DNA of 64,000 nucleotides, taken from positions 1,974,409-2,038,408 of the forward strand of contig JABBOT010000008.1 of assembly GCA_016165875.1 (NCBI GenBank). Direction: 5' to 3'. This document shows, in pieces, positions 44,345-57,613 of this stretch. The notes under the pieces are model-generated. The model saw only the letters and a list, made by a program, of their open reading frames with translations, was not told the DNA's origin and did not search any database. Each line of letters begins with the position of its first letter. Positions within the stretch are counted from its first letter, which is position 1. The position numbers and the translations under genes were made by a program. This stretch comes from Acanthopleura granulata. Its lineage: Eukaryota; Mollusca; Polyplacophora; Chitonida; Chitonidae.

Positions 44345-44540
44345 GTATGTTTGAGCCCGGCACCCGCCCGTTCCAATGCGTTTTTCCCTCATTAGGTTTG
44401 CTTGGTACCATAGGAGTTGCGTTGGGTTTTCCCACGCTCCGACCCACGTTTCTCCCAACCATCAAGTCAAAGCTGTCATATTAGCAAATATATGTTAAAA
44501 AGAATTGAACACCCATCAGGTAAAGAAATAAATAAAACCA
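44345..44540 (+). repeat. Degraded SINE-like element
   Basis: cgttgggttttcccacgctc, cgacccacgtttctcccaac and an aaagaaataaataaa tail follow the order of SINE body and tail, with a gttt-gagcccgg B-box-like start. Confidence 0.45.
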
Positions 44541-46059
44541 CTGACAAATGCTTTTTTCAGCCCAAATGGTTAAAACGCAACTACAATCAGGCCTTTTAAG
44601 ACAAGGTCCTGACATCACCGCTTCACTGTTTTGGATGAGAGTTTAAGTCAAATGGATTGCCAGACCATTTACTCCATCCCGAAGGCAAACATCTTGAGTG
44701 CGACATTAAAGACCGATTAAATGCATGCAAAAATTAAACATTAGTTCATTTTATCTTTGGAAGGTTTAATAGGCTTTATAGAATCGTATCTGGAAGATAC
44801 AAGGAAGGCCATGCTTGTGTATCTCGGTACTTTCTGTTGCTGCGGGAAATGGGGGCTATTGAGATATGACCTACAACTAAGTATTTTCGATATTCAAATC
44901 AAAGTTCACCGAGGTCGAACATTGTATCCACATCAAACTATACACCCAAGTTACCGTGAACCGGCCGTGTCTGGCTGGTTTTGGCGCTTATGTTCGGCAC
45001 GTGGATATGGTCGTATTCATGGACAGAGAGTTTTCAATATTCTCTTGCTTTCTCTGCGCTTGAGTTTTTCGTGGTAAGAAACAGTCCATAACGCTTTCTT
45101 GTGTTATGTACGTTCGGAAACAAGTTCGGGAAGCCTCAGCGGCTTGCCAATAGCCGGTGTATTACTCCAAGGATACCGGTTCCCTCTGTCCACTAAACAG
45201 GACTTCACAAAAGTGAAAAAAACTTGTTGTGTATTGTGTAAAGCGGTGATCAATCCATCGATTCATTCAGCAATGAATGAATGAATGAATGAATGAACGA
45301 ATCAGTATCGAAATGTTTGTGTCCATCCGCGCTGAGCCGAACATTTCCATCGAACGGGTTTTTTTTGGCAGCGAAACAGAATTAAAACGTAGACATAATA
45401 GCTCGTCCACACCGAACGGTACATCCGCATCCAGTGTGCATAACTGGATATTGACATGAAGACACGATTTATGGTAACCCAGCTGGTCGACAGTTGAGTG
45501 GAAAATGCACAATGCCACTTAACTGATGCCCATAAGATTCTAATGGTAGTTAGATAGTCATATAAAAGGATGTCTCCTTCTCTGTTCCAGCACTAAATTC
45601 TGGTTTACCTGCTATCGGTTGCCATGGTCGCCTGAAGCTGATACACTTATATTCAGAAGATAAAATCCGTGATCGATACTGTTATGTGTTGATAACAAAC
45701 ATTTTGTGCAAACCATCTAGGGAGTTATAAGCATCGTTTTTCAAACATAGTACTTATAACATAAACGAAACCCTTGCATGACGGTGCAGTTTTTAACGGA
45801 AAAAATAACTGAAAATTACATCGGCCATATCAGAGGTCTCGGTGCCTACCCCAGTCAACCTCTCGCTGGATCGGGCGCACGCATGCGTTGCTAAGGGAGA
45901 CAAATAGACCATTAAGACCGGAGCTTCAGAGTAGAGGAAAATACGTTTCCTGATTTGAGCGATATTAAAAGGAAATCTCTTAATGTATTCAGCAATTCTA
46001 GTGTGTCATTCGGAAACTAAGGATTTTAAAACCTCCATGTGGTAAGCTGTGCTTTAAAT
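44541..46059. repeat. No gene seen; (AATG)n microsatellite
   Basis: An (AATG)n run of about seven units lies at 45272-45298. The 106-codon frame at 44757-45077 starts at TTG and is unrecognised. Confidence 0.5.
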
Positions 46060-46620
46060 GCTAGAAAACTAAAAGTTTCTGTTCCTACGAGTTTGAATAT
46101 TGTCTCTTTCTTACAATGGAAAGAGGAACGCAGCGGCTTTTGTCATCAGTAAAGTTTTGGATGAAAATATACGTTAGTGCTAAAGATCCTCAACAACGAT
46201 TCACTGCATGAATATTTCATGTCACGGAAGATATATGACCCACTTACAAAAAATTCCTGTGTGTAAGAATTTGGTACCGAAAGGATAAAGGCTTCTCCTT
46301 CCATAAAACTGACATATATCCTCATGGTTTACAGGTCAGGCCATGGAAGAAATTTTTCGGAGCTTCGATCAATGTCTTACCATCCGTCTTTTACCCGGAG
46401 GCATCCGGCCGGCAGAGAACGAATGGACCAGTAAGATATGGATCATTACAATTCAAGGTCTGTTGCTGTTCGTATTTCGTTCGGTATATTTTTCAACGAA
46501 ACGGACAGGCCGTGTCTCTTGTCGTGAACAAGACACTTGATTTGCGGGCGGCGGTTCTTCCTCTCGTAGGTTTTGTCTGAGATACTTTACGGATGACTTC
46601 GTAATGTCCAGCTCAAGTGT
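46060..46620 (+). repeat. Dispersed repeat, third copy of the 57-kb/63-kb family
   Basis: It shares tcaatgtcttaccatccgtc and ttttacccggaggcatccgg with 57410-57470, and ttcctac(g/c)ag, gacatatatcctcatg and the catggaa(g)aaatttttc(gg)ag stretch with 62700-62960. It is non-coding. Confidence 0.6.
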
Positions 46621-48002
46621 GTATAGCAAATATCAGTCGTTATCATGGTATCATCATTCGTCATTGTTTGACACGATTCGCATTAGTATTTGGGTGAAAA
46701 AAGTTACATTTCAAATATAAACAGCGGGAACACGATCCTTTTCTGCATACTGAACAAAATATAGGGAACAGTTCAGTCCAGCCCAGTGCAAATGTTCAAG
46801 CAAGATATTTGCTGTTGTATGTTCCGATACTTTCTAGAAAGGGCATATAAATCCCGAATCTCTAAACTGTTAAATGGTTCTTTTGCAACTTTACATATCG
46901 TGAAACGCAAAAAGTGAGACGAAAAGATAACTGTCATTTTGCTGATTCATTGTCAACCCACCAGAAAACTACGTTATGATCTTGTTAAGAGACACAAATT
47001 TCCCTTGGGGTGTACTGGTCAGGTCCATTTCCACTTATTTGATTTGCCAATTTCCTACCATGAAAGAATATACAAATTGAATTCACTGTTGCCATGGAAA
47101 CCTAGCATTTCGTTTACTTCAAAAACTTCCCATTGTGCTGCTGAAGGATATTTTCCAAAAGACTGTATATCCCGTTTTATTAAGACTTGCAGGACAATCG
47201 GCATCCAATAAGGAATGAGCAATGCTAAAATCCCCTAATGTTGAGTAATGTTAGCTTGGATATTCCTGTTTTCGCCATCTTTTCTAGCGCAGAACTGTGG
47301 TTAGCTGATTGTGTATTTCTGTGTAGTAATTGACAGGGCTACAGCACACTTTGTTGTGGACTTGGTCACTATATTTCATTTGATTATATTAAAGTTTTGG
47401 TAGATGTAGGTTTATTCTACTTTATTCTAGATAAAGAGTATGAGGTTGAGACTGACATTATCAATGGAACGTAACAGGTCACTAGGAGCGAGGTTACATA
47501 TATACTGTAGCTCATCTGTACATAACATGCTCGGCAACGTGTGTCGGCTTCTCCGGGCCTGTATCTTGCCTATCCCCTCCTTCCCCATATTGTATCACTG
47601 AGAAAAGAGAGAAAAGAGAAGTTATGGATTTTTGTTACAAAATGAATTGATTTCAACGGCCTCAGAGAGTAGTCTTGGTATGCTGTTTGTTGAAACTGTG
47701 CGCTCTTCTCAAGTACGAAGTAACTGTGACAGACTGATTAACAAATCACAGAGCTGGTGTAACGATCGAGTATAAGATCTGCCTGTGTCGGTATACAGGC
47801 ACGGAATAGAAAGCCTCTACCCTACAAATGCCTTCCAATAGCACGACTCTGAAGGGATTATTATGAGCACATTAATATAAACTTCTTAGCTTAAGAAGTC
47901 TTTCATACATTTTCTGTGTTTGCATGACTACCAACTCACGCAAATTTTTCCCCATCATAGCGGTTTCTGGGATCACGGCTCACTTGCTCTAACGCGCGGA
48001 AG
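46621..48002. other. No gene seen
   Basis: Only short frames (90 codons at 46939-47211, unrecognised). Confidence 0.5.
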
Positions 48003-48230
48003 TATTTATTTATTTGCATAACTGGGGTTTTACACCTTACTCGGTAATATTTAACTTACACGATCGACCACGATCAGCCTGGGGAAATCCTAAGACCATC
48101 GACGGCGGTCAGCCTAGGGAAAACCTAAGGCCATTCGCAGGTGGCTGGGAGACCTTCCACGTCCGGAAGCCACGTGCAGCCACCAAGAGGCTGGGCTTGA
48201 ACTCACTCCGACCTATCTGGTGAGAGACTC
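48003..48230 (-). repeat. SINE copy, variant with internal duplication
   Basis: A reverse-orientation copy: tatttatttatttgcataac, gttttacaccttactcggta, then cagcctggggaaatcctaag repeated as cagcctagggaaaacctaag, then gaccttccacgtccggaagc, a ttgaactcac B-box complement and ggtgagagactc. The internal duplication of about 37 bp is peculiar to this copy. Confidence 0.75.
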
Positions 48231-50183
48231 TCGATATGTTGCGTACTGTAACTTCTCTGGCTCCTCAACAAGAAAATTCGTAATAGACTGGTCACTGTAA
48301 AGCTATTGTATAGAATAATGTTTTGGCTAACACGAGAAATGGTGCTCTCTTTACAAAACAGAGCATAGACAACCAGCTGTACCATATGTTTTCAATAACT
48401 AAAGGGATAGCCCTGGCGATGATATCCCAGACACTTATTTTCTAGAGGGAATCGGTACTTTCACGAAAGAAGCAAAGTCATCAGCACTTTTTATAAGCCG
48501 GATTACACACACGTGTTGACGTCACGTGTGGCATAGTCAGCAGGATGTACCTGAGTTGTTTTCTTGGGGGTATCGCTCTTGACACGTAAGGCAAAGCACT
48601 AAGGAGATTCAATGTTATTTGGGTAAATCTCTTTGACGTGTAGCTCATCCAGTCAGCCCCAGTCCCTAATCCAACTGGCATGCCTAAGTGGTGTGAAAAT
48701 GTCATACCCTCTTTGTCCTTGTCATCAATGTGCCACGTAACAAACAGAGCCCGCAAACACTTTACTCTCTTTTGCGGAAAATACATATTTATAAAAATAT
48801 GAAACAAGAAACCAAGATTGGTATCATGACGAAAAAGTTACAATCTCCCCTATGCTCCCTCTCTGGCCGACTGATAAGTGACCCGTCGGTGGGTTGTCAG
48901 ATGTTCTCGTTGGTCAAAAGATCCACCCAATCCCTCGGTGCAAAAATAATTTCAAATTTCTAGGGAGAACATATCCATTGGATAGATTACTTGATGGCTG
49001 CATTTATTTCACGGTAATTTTGAGGTCACATTCAGGAACTGTTCATCTTTACTATATATATGGCGGTCAGACTTATAAGCTAGGTAAACTATTGACAAAC
49101 TTTGTGACGTATACATGTGCACACCATACTGGAAGAGAAGTGGTGCCCTACGAGCATTACACTGTGTTTTCACGAAGTCTCCTAAAGGATATCAACAAAT
49201 TCTCGAAATCAAGGTTAGGAACACAAACCTCGTGTGTCTTAGCGATTGAAAGACAAGAGTCTTAACCGTCTGTCGATGACAAGCTCCCAGTTTAATAGAC
49301 TTGTTGAGCAGCCGATGAAGTCATATTGCCCGACACATCATTGGCTATTTTCCTACTGGCACCATGATTTCGACCGTGGCCCACAAACAAGTACCGCTGA
49401 ACACAATCACGAATGTCAGCAGAACTCCGCTGTGCGTTGTATTATTAGTTATTCGGTATGTGCTGCTTTCAAATGAGCACAAATATTTCGCGTAATCTTA
49501 CTTGTGGAGAGTGTTACCTAAATAGTTCTTGCAGATCGGCACATGCTTTATTGTTAGAATGGTCCCTGGGTAGTTTGTAACACGGGTAATATATATATAT
49601 ATCTGGCTTGGCATACTTTTGTATCTCTAGAGGTACCATTGCGATTCATCTAGCAGTTTCAGTAGGCAACATTTGTCAACGAAATTTAACACCTAAGTAA
49701 ACAGAAGCACTTCCTGAATTTTTATTGCATTAAACGTAATCGTTCATTTTAGTGATTCGCTAGGACATCCGCTTGCACTTTTATTGCGGCCATTTTGTGA
49801 ACAGCAGATATGGAAGGCCATGGAGGAAAGGTATTTATTTTGAGCTCATTCCTGTAAAATGTTTTGTACTGACTGAAAGATTGCGTCAGGAAGAGCCCTT
49901 GTGGTGGACAGCCGGCCGTTTAATGTGACTTGGCTGTCGGCCCAATCTGGCGTACGTTTCCGGGGGTCTTCAGAGCCTAAGATCATGCTGACGCACCAGA
50001 TGTTCATGATGTTACGCCTGTATTACATGCACGTTTCGTTGATTTGGAAATGACAAGTAAATTCAGTTATAATGTTGAAATCTTGCCATAGGCACCAGTT
50101 ACTCGATCTTTTGCACTCTCAGTTTATCAAATGTGTCATGTTAGGCCCTACAGTATAAAAGGCTTGAAAGAATTAGCACACAC
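48231..50183. other. No gene seen
   Basis: Frames of 108 (minus, 48807-48481) and 123 codons (plus, 48894-49265) overlap other frames and are unrecognised. An ATAT run lies at about 49590. Confidence 0.45.
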
Positions 50184-51960
50184 ATGCACACAGAAGCAGT
50201 TATATTTACCAGGAGGGCCATAAAGGATGTTGAGATTGCCTTAAATAATTTCCCAGTCACACTTTCCTCCTCTTTCAGATATCTCGGGGTAGTACTTGAA
50301 GCACGGCTTACTTGGTCTAAGCATATTGATTACACATTGACTAAATGTAAGAAGGCCATCAATCTGATGAGGTGTGTCTCTGGGCGAGAATGGGGTGCTG
50401 ACAGACACTGCCTGCTGTTACTGTACCGTTCCCTCATCCGTTCAAGGCTAGATTACTGTTGTGAGGCCTACGACTCGGCCTGTGCCAGTCTGAAGTCTGG
50501 GCTTGACGCCATTCAGTGTGCGGCGCTGCGAATCTGCACAGGGGCAATGCGAACGACGCCACTCAATGCCATGCAGGTGTTCTGCCAAGAATGGCCCCTG
50601 CACATCCGCAGACGGCTGCGCACTGTGGGGTTCTCTTTTAGACTTAGGGCGGATAGGAACAACTCTGCCTCTGCTATCCTCGCACCTTCCTACTATGACG
50701 GCTTGTATGACAGTCGGCCTAATACAGCGTTATCATTCAAGCAGAGATCCAGCCAAACAGCCGCTCTTATTCAATCTGCGGATTTAAACATACAGCCCTC
50801 CTATGTACCAGACTTCCCACCATGGAACTTGATTTCCCCACATATCTCTACTGACCTTCATTCTAAAACTAGCAAGTCTGATAACTCTACTATTTCCTTA
50901 TTATGCGCTAAAGACCATATCCAGTCTAACTGGTCAGAGTACGTGAAAGTTTACACTGACGCGTCTAAGTGTCCTAACACCAATGTAGTGGGAGCGTCAT
51001 TTTGCGTGCCAGAAATTAAATATACCAAGTCCTTTAGGCTGTCTGACTCTTTAGCCGTGCTCACTGCTGAACTCACTGCAATTATCTGTGCCCTCCAGTT
51101 TCTGATGGAACTTAGGCCTATACGGGCTGTTATTTTTACAGACTTTCTCTCTTCTCTACAGGCTCTGTTGAATTTTGCGTGGAACAAGTCCTCTAAACTC
51201 ATACATGAAATACTCTACCTATGCACCACCCTTGACTACCGTGGCGTCTCTATATCGTTTGATTGGGTGCCGGCTCATATCGGTATTCCTGGTAATGAAC
51301 AGGCCGATCAATTGGCTAAACAAGCTCTTATGTTTCCTGACATAACGCTCACTGTTCCTCTATCGCTGAAAGAAGCAATAAACTCAGTAAAGCAAAAGTT
51401 CATAGACATGTGGCAGAACGAATGGGATAACTCCGACAAGGGGAGATTTTTCCATGAACACAATTCACTACTTACCTGTCGCTATGACCTATCGCTTAGG
51501 TGTCGTCAAGACGAAATACTAGTATTTCGACTCCTCTCTGGTCACCTACCCACCAATCTATATTTGAACAGATTTGGTCTCCATGATACAGGACTCTGCG
51601 AAGAATGTTTCGTGGAGGATAGTATTCCCCACCTTATGTTTCGATGTCTACGGCACACATACCCCCGTCATACTATGTACGCAGAACTACGCCTCCTGGG
51701 CATCCGCCGCTTTAACGAAGTTACTGTATTGAGCCCTACGAAACAACAAAATAAGATATTCCAGGCTGTGGCTAATTTCCTAACTAGATGTCATAGATTC
51801 TAGACACCTCACCATAAATTTTGTTTTTTTTTTGTTTTTTTTTTTGTTTGGCTAACTGACCAACATAACTTACCGAATGCTAACAACCTCAAACCTCGTC
51901 TGGCGTGCATCGCCCCAGTGGGACGGAAAACGCCAATACAAACTAAATCCCCCCCCCCCT
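50165..51960 (+). mobile_element. I/Nimb-like non-LTR retrotransposon fragment
   Basis: The fragment includes the ORF above and a short T-rich 3' untranslated region (two poly-T runs at 51823-51846) ending near gccaatacaaactaaatccc. Both ends are approximate, and no target duplication was identified. Confidence 0.65.
50184..51803 (+). CDS. 5'-truncated non-LTR retrotransposon ORF2: RT thumb, RNase H, zinc knuckle
   Basis: An uninterrupted 539-codon frame. Residues about 1-180 match the region just after the reverse transcriptase catalytic palm (VIFTRR, FRYLGVVLEARLTWSKHI, YRSLIRSRLDYCCEAY). Residues about 252-385 are an RNase H domain with YTDAS (D259), AELTAI (E296), FTDFLSSLQAL (D320), WVPAHIGIPGN (H365) and EQADQLA (D375), a full catalytic set. 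A C-x2-C-x7-H-x4-C knuckle follows (C472, C475, H483, C488). An in-frame stop at 50142-50144 and loss of the YxDD-containing palm show truncation at integration. RNase H plus a terminal knuckle points to the I/Nimb group. The first ATG is probably an internal Met and not a true start. Confidence 0.85.
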   Translation: MHTEAVIFTRRAIKDVEIALNNFPVTLSSSFRYLGVVLEARLTWSKHIDYTLTKCKKAINLMRCVSGREWGADRHCLLLLYRSLIRSRLDYCCEAYDSACASLKSGLDAIQCAALRICTGAMRTTPLNAMQVFCQEWPLHIRRRLRTVGFSFRLRADRNNSASAILAPSYYDGLYDSRPNTALSFKQRSSQTAALIQSADLNIQPSYVPDFPPWNLISPHISTDLHSKTSKSDNSTISLLCAKDHIQSNWSEYVKVYTDASKCPNTNVVGASFCVPEIKYTKSFRLSDSLAVLTAELTAIICALQFLMELRPIRAVIFTDFLSSLQALLNFAWNKSSKLIHEILYLCTTLDYRGVSISFDWVPAHIGIPGNEQADQLAKQALMFPDITLTVPLSLKEAINSVKQKFIDMWQNEWDNSDKGRFFHEHNSLLTCRYDLSLRCRQDEILVFRLLSGHLPTNLYLNRFGLHDTGLCEECFVEDSIPHLMFRCLRHTYPRHTMYAELRLLGIRRFNEVTVLSPTKQQNKIFQAVANFLTRCHRF

Positions 51961-54435
51961 CCACAGACATGTACACGTATGTCGGCGATCTCACTTGTTT
52001 GAACTGAAAAAGATCTGACGTTTTTGAATGCATTCTTGAGTGTACATGCCTGTATCCTTCATTATGATAAATGTTTTTGTACTGAAAACATTCGTTTATT
52101 ATCGGTACTACAGATCTATGTATTTGCATGGTGTATTTCTACTCCTCCTACAAGAATGTTCTGAATTGAAACGAACCGATCAGAGAGTAACATCTGTACT
52201 ATACTTGTACACATTGTTCAGTTCTTTGAAAAGGCGTTATTCCTTTACTGGCTACGTTTACTTCAGTCGCCACCGTTTTGTATTGTCAGCTGATGCATGG
52301 CGTCTTTATTACTGGCATTCAAACAATACACCGTTAACGTGAGTCACATGCTGTGCTATATAATTCTCTTCCTGGGGATAATAAAATACCTTTTCCAGAC
52401 GCCCTAATGTTGGCCCTGTTTATACTCAGGAGCATTAGTATGCTGGACACAGCGTCTAGATGACCTTAAGATTCCAACAAGTATTGCATGAAGATATCAG
52501 TATGGATAGTTCGCCTAACCTTTCGGAATTATGTGTCAACGTTGCTTAATCGTTAGAATATCCTACACTGGCTTCGTTTGGCAGGAAGGCTTCAAAGGTA
52601 GGTACCCAGGGAAAAAGGCCCTTGGGTGGAAAATATGTGGTAAAAGTTACAAAACAATTACTAATCCCCCAGCCTTAACAGACACAAAATGAACAAGTGT
52701 AACTTATTGGAAATAATTTAAAAAATACAGAAATTGTGAATTACTAATAAAGATCTTTTGACCGAACTAGGAAGCTACTCCAAAGGGTATTCTCTAAGTT
52801 AGACGCTTTGTCCTTTTGCTTATTAAAAAAGTTTACCGCTTCAAAAGACATATCTACTTATATAATATATCATTAGAGCGTAAAGGGAAAGAAGAAGGAA
52901 GATTAAAGGAAATTTAAAAGAGCAAATAATGATGTTGTGTAACTGTGAAAAATTTCAAACTCTATGCCAACTGAGAAGGAGTCTGTCCATGAGCTTGAAA
53001 CCATCCCTATTTGGTTGGTCTACCGGTTTAAGTCAGAAGGTTTGCCACGTACCCAGCGAAGGGAAGTAATGGTCTTAATATCTGATACTTATTTACTTAT
53101 GCATTTGTCTCCAACGATATAATCTTACACATCATTCGGGTGCACCCATTTATTATTTAAGCTGCAAGAGTTGTTAGGATCAACTCAGTGTTCTTTCACA
53201 TTCTTTGGCCTCGTTACTCATGGGTCGATTACAATATAGGTATGTAATGTAAACGACTACAGCATGGAAAGTAAACCAAGATCAATGAGGACAATGTGAG
53301 TGTAGGCGTGTGAAGTGCTAATCCTTGCCACTGTTACCTCAGTTAGGGTTTTATTCTAACTCTTCATGTAAATGCACAAATAATATCAGCCTACGCATTC
53401 GCTGGCACCATGAGTTAAGCGGAATGGGGTCCAAACAAGCAGTGATGTTCATTGCACTAAAATATTAGACGTCAGTGATCTAGAATTATACAGAATGCTT
53501 TGTAATAATAACCTGTAATAAAAAATAACATAAAAACATACGAGGTGACATGGCCTCACGGCAGTGACGACAACTCGAGAGTTTGCAAATGATTACACGT
53601 AACCTACGTTACCTATGTATTTACCCACGGAACATGACGTGCACTGTAACACTACAATTTTAAGAGACAGGGATCCCTTTCAGGAGCTCCATACACAGGT
53701 GCACTGAAAGAGAGGTGATTTATGAGGAAAAATGTTCGCGTAAGAAGTGAATGTGGTCTTAATCCCGTGCTGCAGAGTAACTGTGATGGTGCTCCGTGGT
53801 TTTGATTTATTTAACGCATAGATTCACTGACACTGATATATTTAACTAAAGCGGTGGATCTTCATGCAATTAACTAAAGTCTAGATGTCATTACAGTTTA
53901 TTTCCATTGAGTTCGCGCCGGACGTTGGGCTATAGCTGTTATTTACTGCATGCTGATCAACAATTCTACCAGTTATTTCTCACAACCAATGTCCTCCAGA
54001 AAATTGAATGTTCACTAACTTGACCTATTGTCACGACCGGTTGAATCGGCTAAGTCTGCGGCCGGGTGTAATACAAGTTATGGTTTTCATTATACCCGGA
54101 TCCTGGCACCATCCTTTACCTCTGGTATCAGCTGTGATAGACTGTGTGACGTTAACTTTTGCCAGGACTGAGCCATCCATCCAAACGTGAACAGCATCAC
54201 TGGCTGTGGACTATGGGTGCGAGATTATACTGAGCTGTCGATATGAGGTGCATTGTGACTAGAAGCTTTTGGGTCGTCTTTTTTTAAACAAATTTATTAA
54301 CTGATTTAACCCATTCAAAATCAATCTGGGTTGCTTTTTCGCGTTCTCTCAAACTATAAGGTGTGTAAGTATTTCCTTGTAGACAAAACATCAAAGTGTA
54401 TTCTAGACAGAAAGCTATACACTACTACGGTGAAA
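51961..54435. other. No gene seen
   Basis: AT-rich, with only short overlapping frames. No repeat recognised. Confidence 0.5.
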
Positions 54436-54545
54436 TCATTGCCGGACTGCAAACTGAATAGATATCTCCACAAGCAAGAGCTGGATTCGAGCCTGCGACC
54501 TCATCAGCCGCATGGTGATCTGCTTCGCTGATAATCACAAGATTC
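54436..54545 (-). repeat. Possible tRNA-like SINE head
   Basis: The complement of gctggattcgagcctgcgac (54480-54499) gives a B-box-like gcaggctcgaatcc. No body or tail of a known copy follows, so it is tentative. Confidence 0.35.
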
Positions 54546-56224
54546 TGCGTTTTCTTCAGAAGTAAACCAGACATAACTGCCTTAGCGGGTTATCCAGAGC
54601 TACATGCTAACATTCTATCTAATCTGTAAGTTAGTGCACTGCTGCTGACCCCGGCGATTAAAGTAATATATTTGGAGAGTACACCCTCTTAACTATCCGC
54701 CAAAATAATTTTACAGAATGTAGTTTGTATTCATTAGGCATTTAAAAAAGGCCTAACTCGTCCTTGCAGTAATAATCCACAAAACTGGCCATGTAAATGG
54801 AATTTGACAGTATACATTTTAAGAAGTGATAATTTGATTAATAAAAATGATGAGTCCCCTGAAGTCATCCTTGAAGTTTTTGTTAAATGATATTTGATCT
54901 AAGCTCCAGGACAGATTTAATACTAAAAAAGGATTTTAGCAGTTGTCACTTGAAACAGGAGGTAATTAGCATCGTCCACCACTTGTTTTTGAGGTGCACA
55001 AATTCAGTTATAGTTTGCTAGGTTGTGTGGAGAGTTTCAGTTCCGTTACTCTCCAGTAAGCCTTGTTATTAACATATGTACATGTAGGAGTGAAATGGTG
55101 CTGCAAGGGCTAGTGTAGACGACATAGTTAATGACTTATCACGCTTGATATACTTTGTCGCATACTTTGCACTGAACCGAGTTGGAATTTCTGCTAGCAA
55201 GTCCAATGAGATTAAAACTGACATGGATGTAGCCATTTTATAGAAAGTCTGAATGTTCGTATTTTGTCAGATGAAAAAATAATGGAACAAAGACATCGGT
55301 ACAAAGTTATATCTGTGCTGTCATTTTGACATATTTGTTCATTATTTACAGACTATATTTGATTATGATACGCCGATAATTACTGTGGGAAGGCCCTCGA
55401 TGATGTTTAGGCTGATCGGTAGTTGGTCGCAACATACTGTAGCTCAGTACTGCACTGCTACAACATGTATGCCAGTGTAAGGAAAGTTGCTTTTCAAATC
55501 TTCGTGGAATTGTGACTGTTACAGAGGGGTCAAATTGTTTTTAAGATAATCAGTGGTTTGTCCTAAATTTCGAAATTTAATCCACATATTGGCTCCATGG
55601 CCATTTTCTAGATACACCAAGACTGCTTGCTCCCATGTATTCTTACCCATCGTTCACTTTTTTTCTGAAAATCCTGAAAATAATTAATAAATGAATATTG
55701 AAGTTTTCCTTCCTAGTGGAATCTGATTATATATCTAGAAATTCCTGTCTACCTATAGTATTAGTGCCGTACTGCTGATTTTAATCGGTTGCACCGGAAT
55801 CGGGAAGAATTACAGGAAGTAAAGATATCAAAGTTATTACATCCTGGCTGGCCGGATGAGATTTAGGAATGCCCAGCTTTGGTTGGAAGAGGCTTAGGGT
55901 GTAAAGTCCTGTTAAATGAGGTGCGGATGTAATTACGGTTACTGTCAAGTTAAATCGAATCCTACTTAAACTGGCTGGGCGGCCTCATTTTCAACGTGTT
56001 CTATAATACGTCGGTAGTAAGCGCACTGAATCCATTATGCTTGAGTTAGCATAAGTTTATAACATTGACATGGCTGCTTTTCCAGAAACGTAATTTTGAC
56101 ATCTGTGGAGTATAATCAGTCTTGTATAAATACACCTACTTTCTACGAGCGGGCTGCTGTTTAAGTGAAAACAAATCCGAAGAAATGTCAACAAAGGGCA
56201 AATGCAAAACTCATAGGTGGAATT

Positions 56225-56252
56225 TATATATATATATATATATATATATATG
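56225..56252 (+). repeat. (TA)n microsatellite
   Basis: An uninterrupted TA dinucleotide run of about 14 units inside copy A. Confidence 0.95.
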
Positions 56253-57553
56253 ATATTATTAAATTATTGTAAGTACCTCTAATAGATAACCCGACTGTCC
56301 CTCATGTGAGATGGATTCATGTGAAGTTTACAATTTAAAACAAACACTGGCAAACGACATAGTGTTTCACATAATATTCCAGGATCAGACATTACTGAAA
56401 TCAACCTGAAATCGATCTGAAAGCAGACGAATACTGAACATAGAATATTGACAGTACTATTTCTCCTTCTATTTATCATCTCCTTCCTGCATGAAGAAAT
56501 ATTCTTGAATACATTAATGAACATCGATCAATCAAGAGAAGTCCACACATGCACTAATGATGAAGATGTCCTTGTTTCTGACAATCGTGAGGTTCCAGTA
56601 AACTGTTTATACTGTAAACCTACCTTTAATACAGGTGAGCTCATGATTGGCTTGATATCCGGAACTGAAACGAGTCACAGTCGTGTTCACAGGCGACTAT
56701 AATCTTCACGGCAAAATCTGAGGGCGGGCCATTTGTGGGACTAATCGGGACACCAGAGAAGACAAGATTAGTTTGGCGACTGTTCGCATATGAGCTGCCA
56801 TTTTACTTCCACATTATTGACAGGATTCTCTTTGCGTTGTTTTCCTCTCCAAGTCGTGGACGATGATGCTTACCCAGGACAAGGGTTGCACGCGTGATTA
56901 TAGCGCCTTTTCATAATACAGTTTGGAGCCATCCAGACACTCATCGTTTGTTCTAGTGAGTTTCTTGAGTAACACATAGTGACAAAGTAGAAGACAAATG
57001 AGCAAAGCGGATGCAATTTCGAAAAAAAAAATGCCTAAACAATATCAATTCATATTGTGAAATGATGTAATTATTCCGGATGAAGTAGTGTGCCACAGCT
57101 TGGCGTCCCCACTAAACATCCACACGGAAAAAATATAGTGTAGACATACCCATGAACTTTCTATAGACACATAAAACCGTGAGAAGTATTCACAGTTGGC
57201 GTATCTAAGTTGGCGTTAAAAGCATTTAAATCAAAGAAATGATACTTGAGACAGGTGAGAATATGTTAAAGTATATTTCAAATCAAAGAAAATTTGTAAC
57301 ACACTGATTAAGAATTTTCCCATGGAAGAAGTTTCTACCAAATAGCTTTTACTCCCGATCATAGAATTGAGCTGTCATAATGGAATACACAGGTCAGACT
57401 TTGCAAGGAATTTTTCGATGCTACGAACAATGTCTTGCCATCTGTCTTTTACCCAGAGGCATTCAGTCGACGAAAAAGATATGAATGAGAAATACATAGA
57501 CCATTATAAATAATGTTGATATGTTGGGGTACGTTACACTTCAAATATTGCTC

Positions 57554-57613
57554 CGCCACGATATGGCTGAAATATTGCCGATGTGGCTTTAAGCCATTGT
57601 CATCATTCATTTA
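57554..57613 (+). mobile_element. 60-bp SINE-tail insertion with perfect target duplication
   Basis: The segment (cgccacgatatggctgaaat, attgccgatgtggctttaag, ccattgtcatcattcattta) is flanked by exact copies of TTCAAATATTGCTC at 57540-57553 and 57614-57627. This is the mark of a retrotransposed, severely 5'-truncated SINE. The same tail occurs at about 28692-28740. Confidence 0.85.

Noticed and set aside
48894..49265. 123-codon plus-strand frame
   Set aside because: Unrecognised, with no supporting splice, promoter or homology signal.
50503..51202. Frames of 94 (plus) and 83 codons (minus) inside the retrotransposon
   Set aside because: Shadows of the 539-codon retrotransposon frame.
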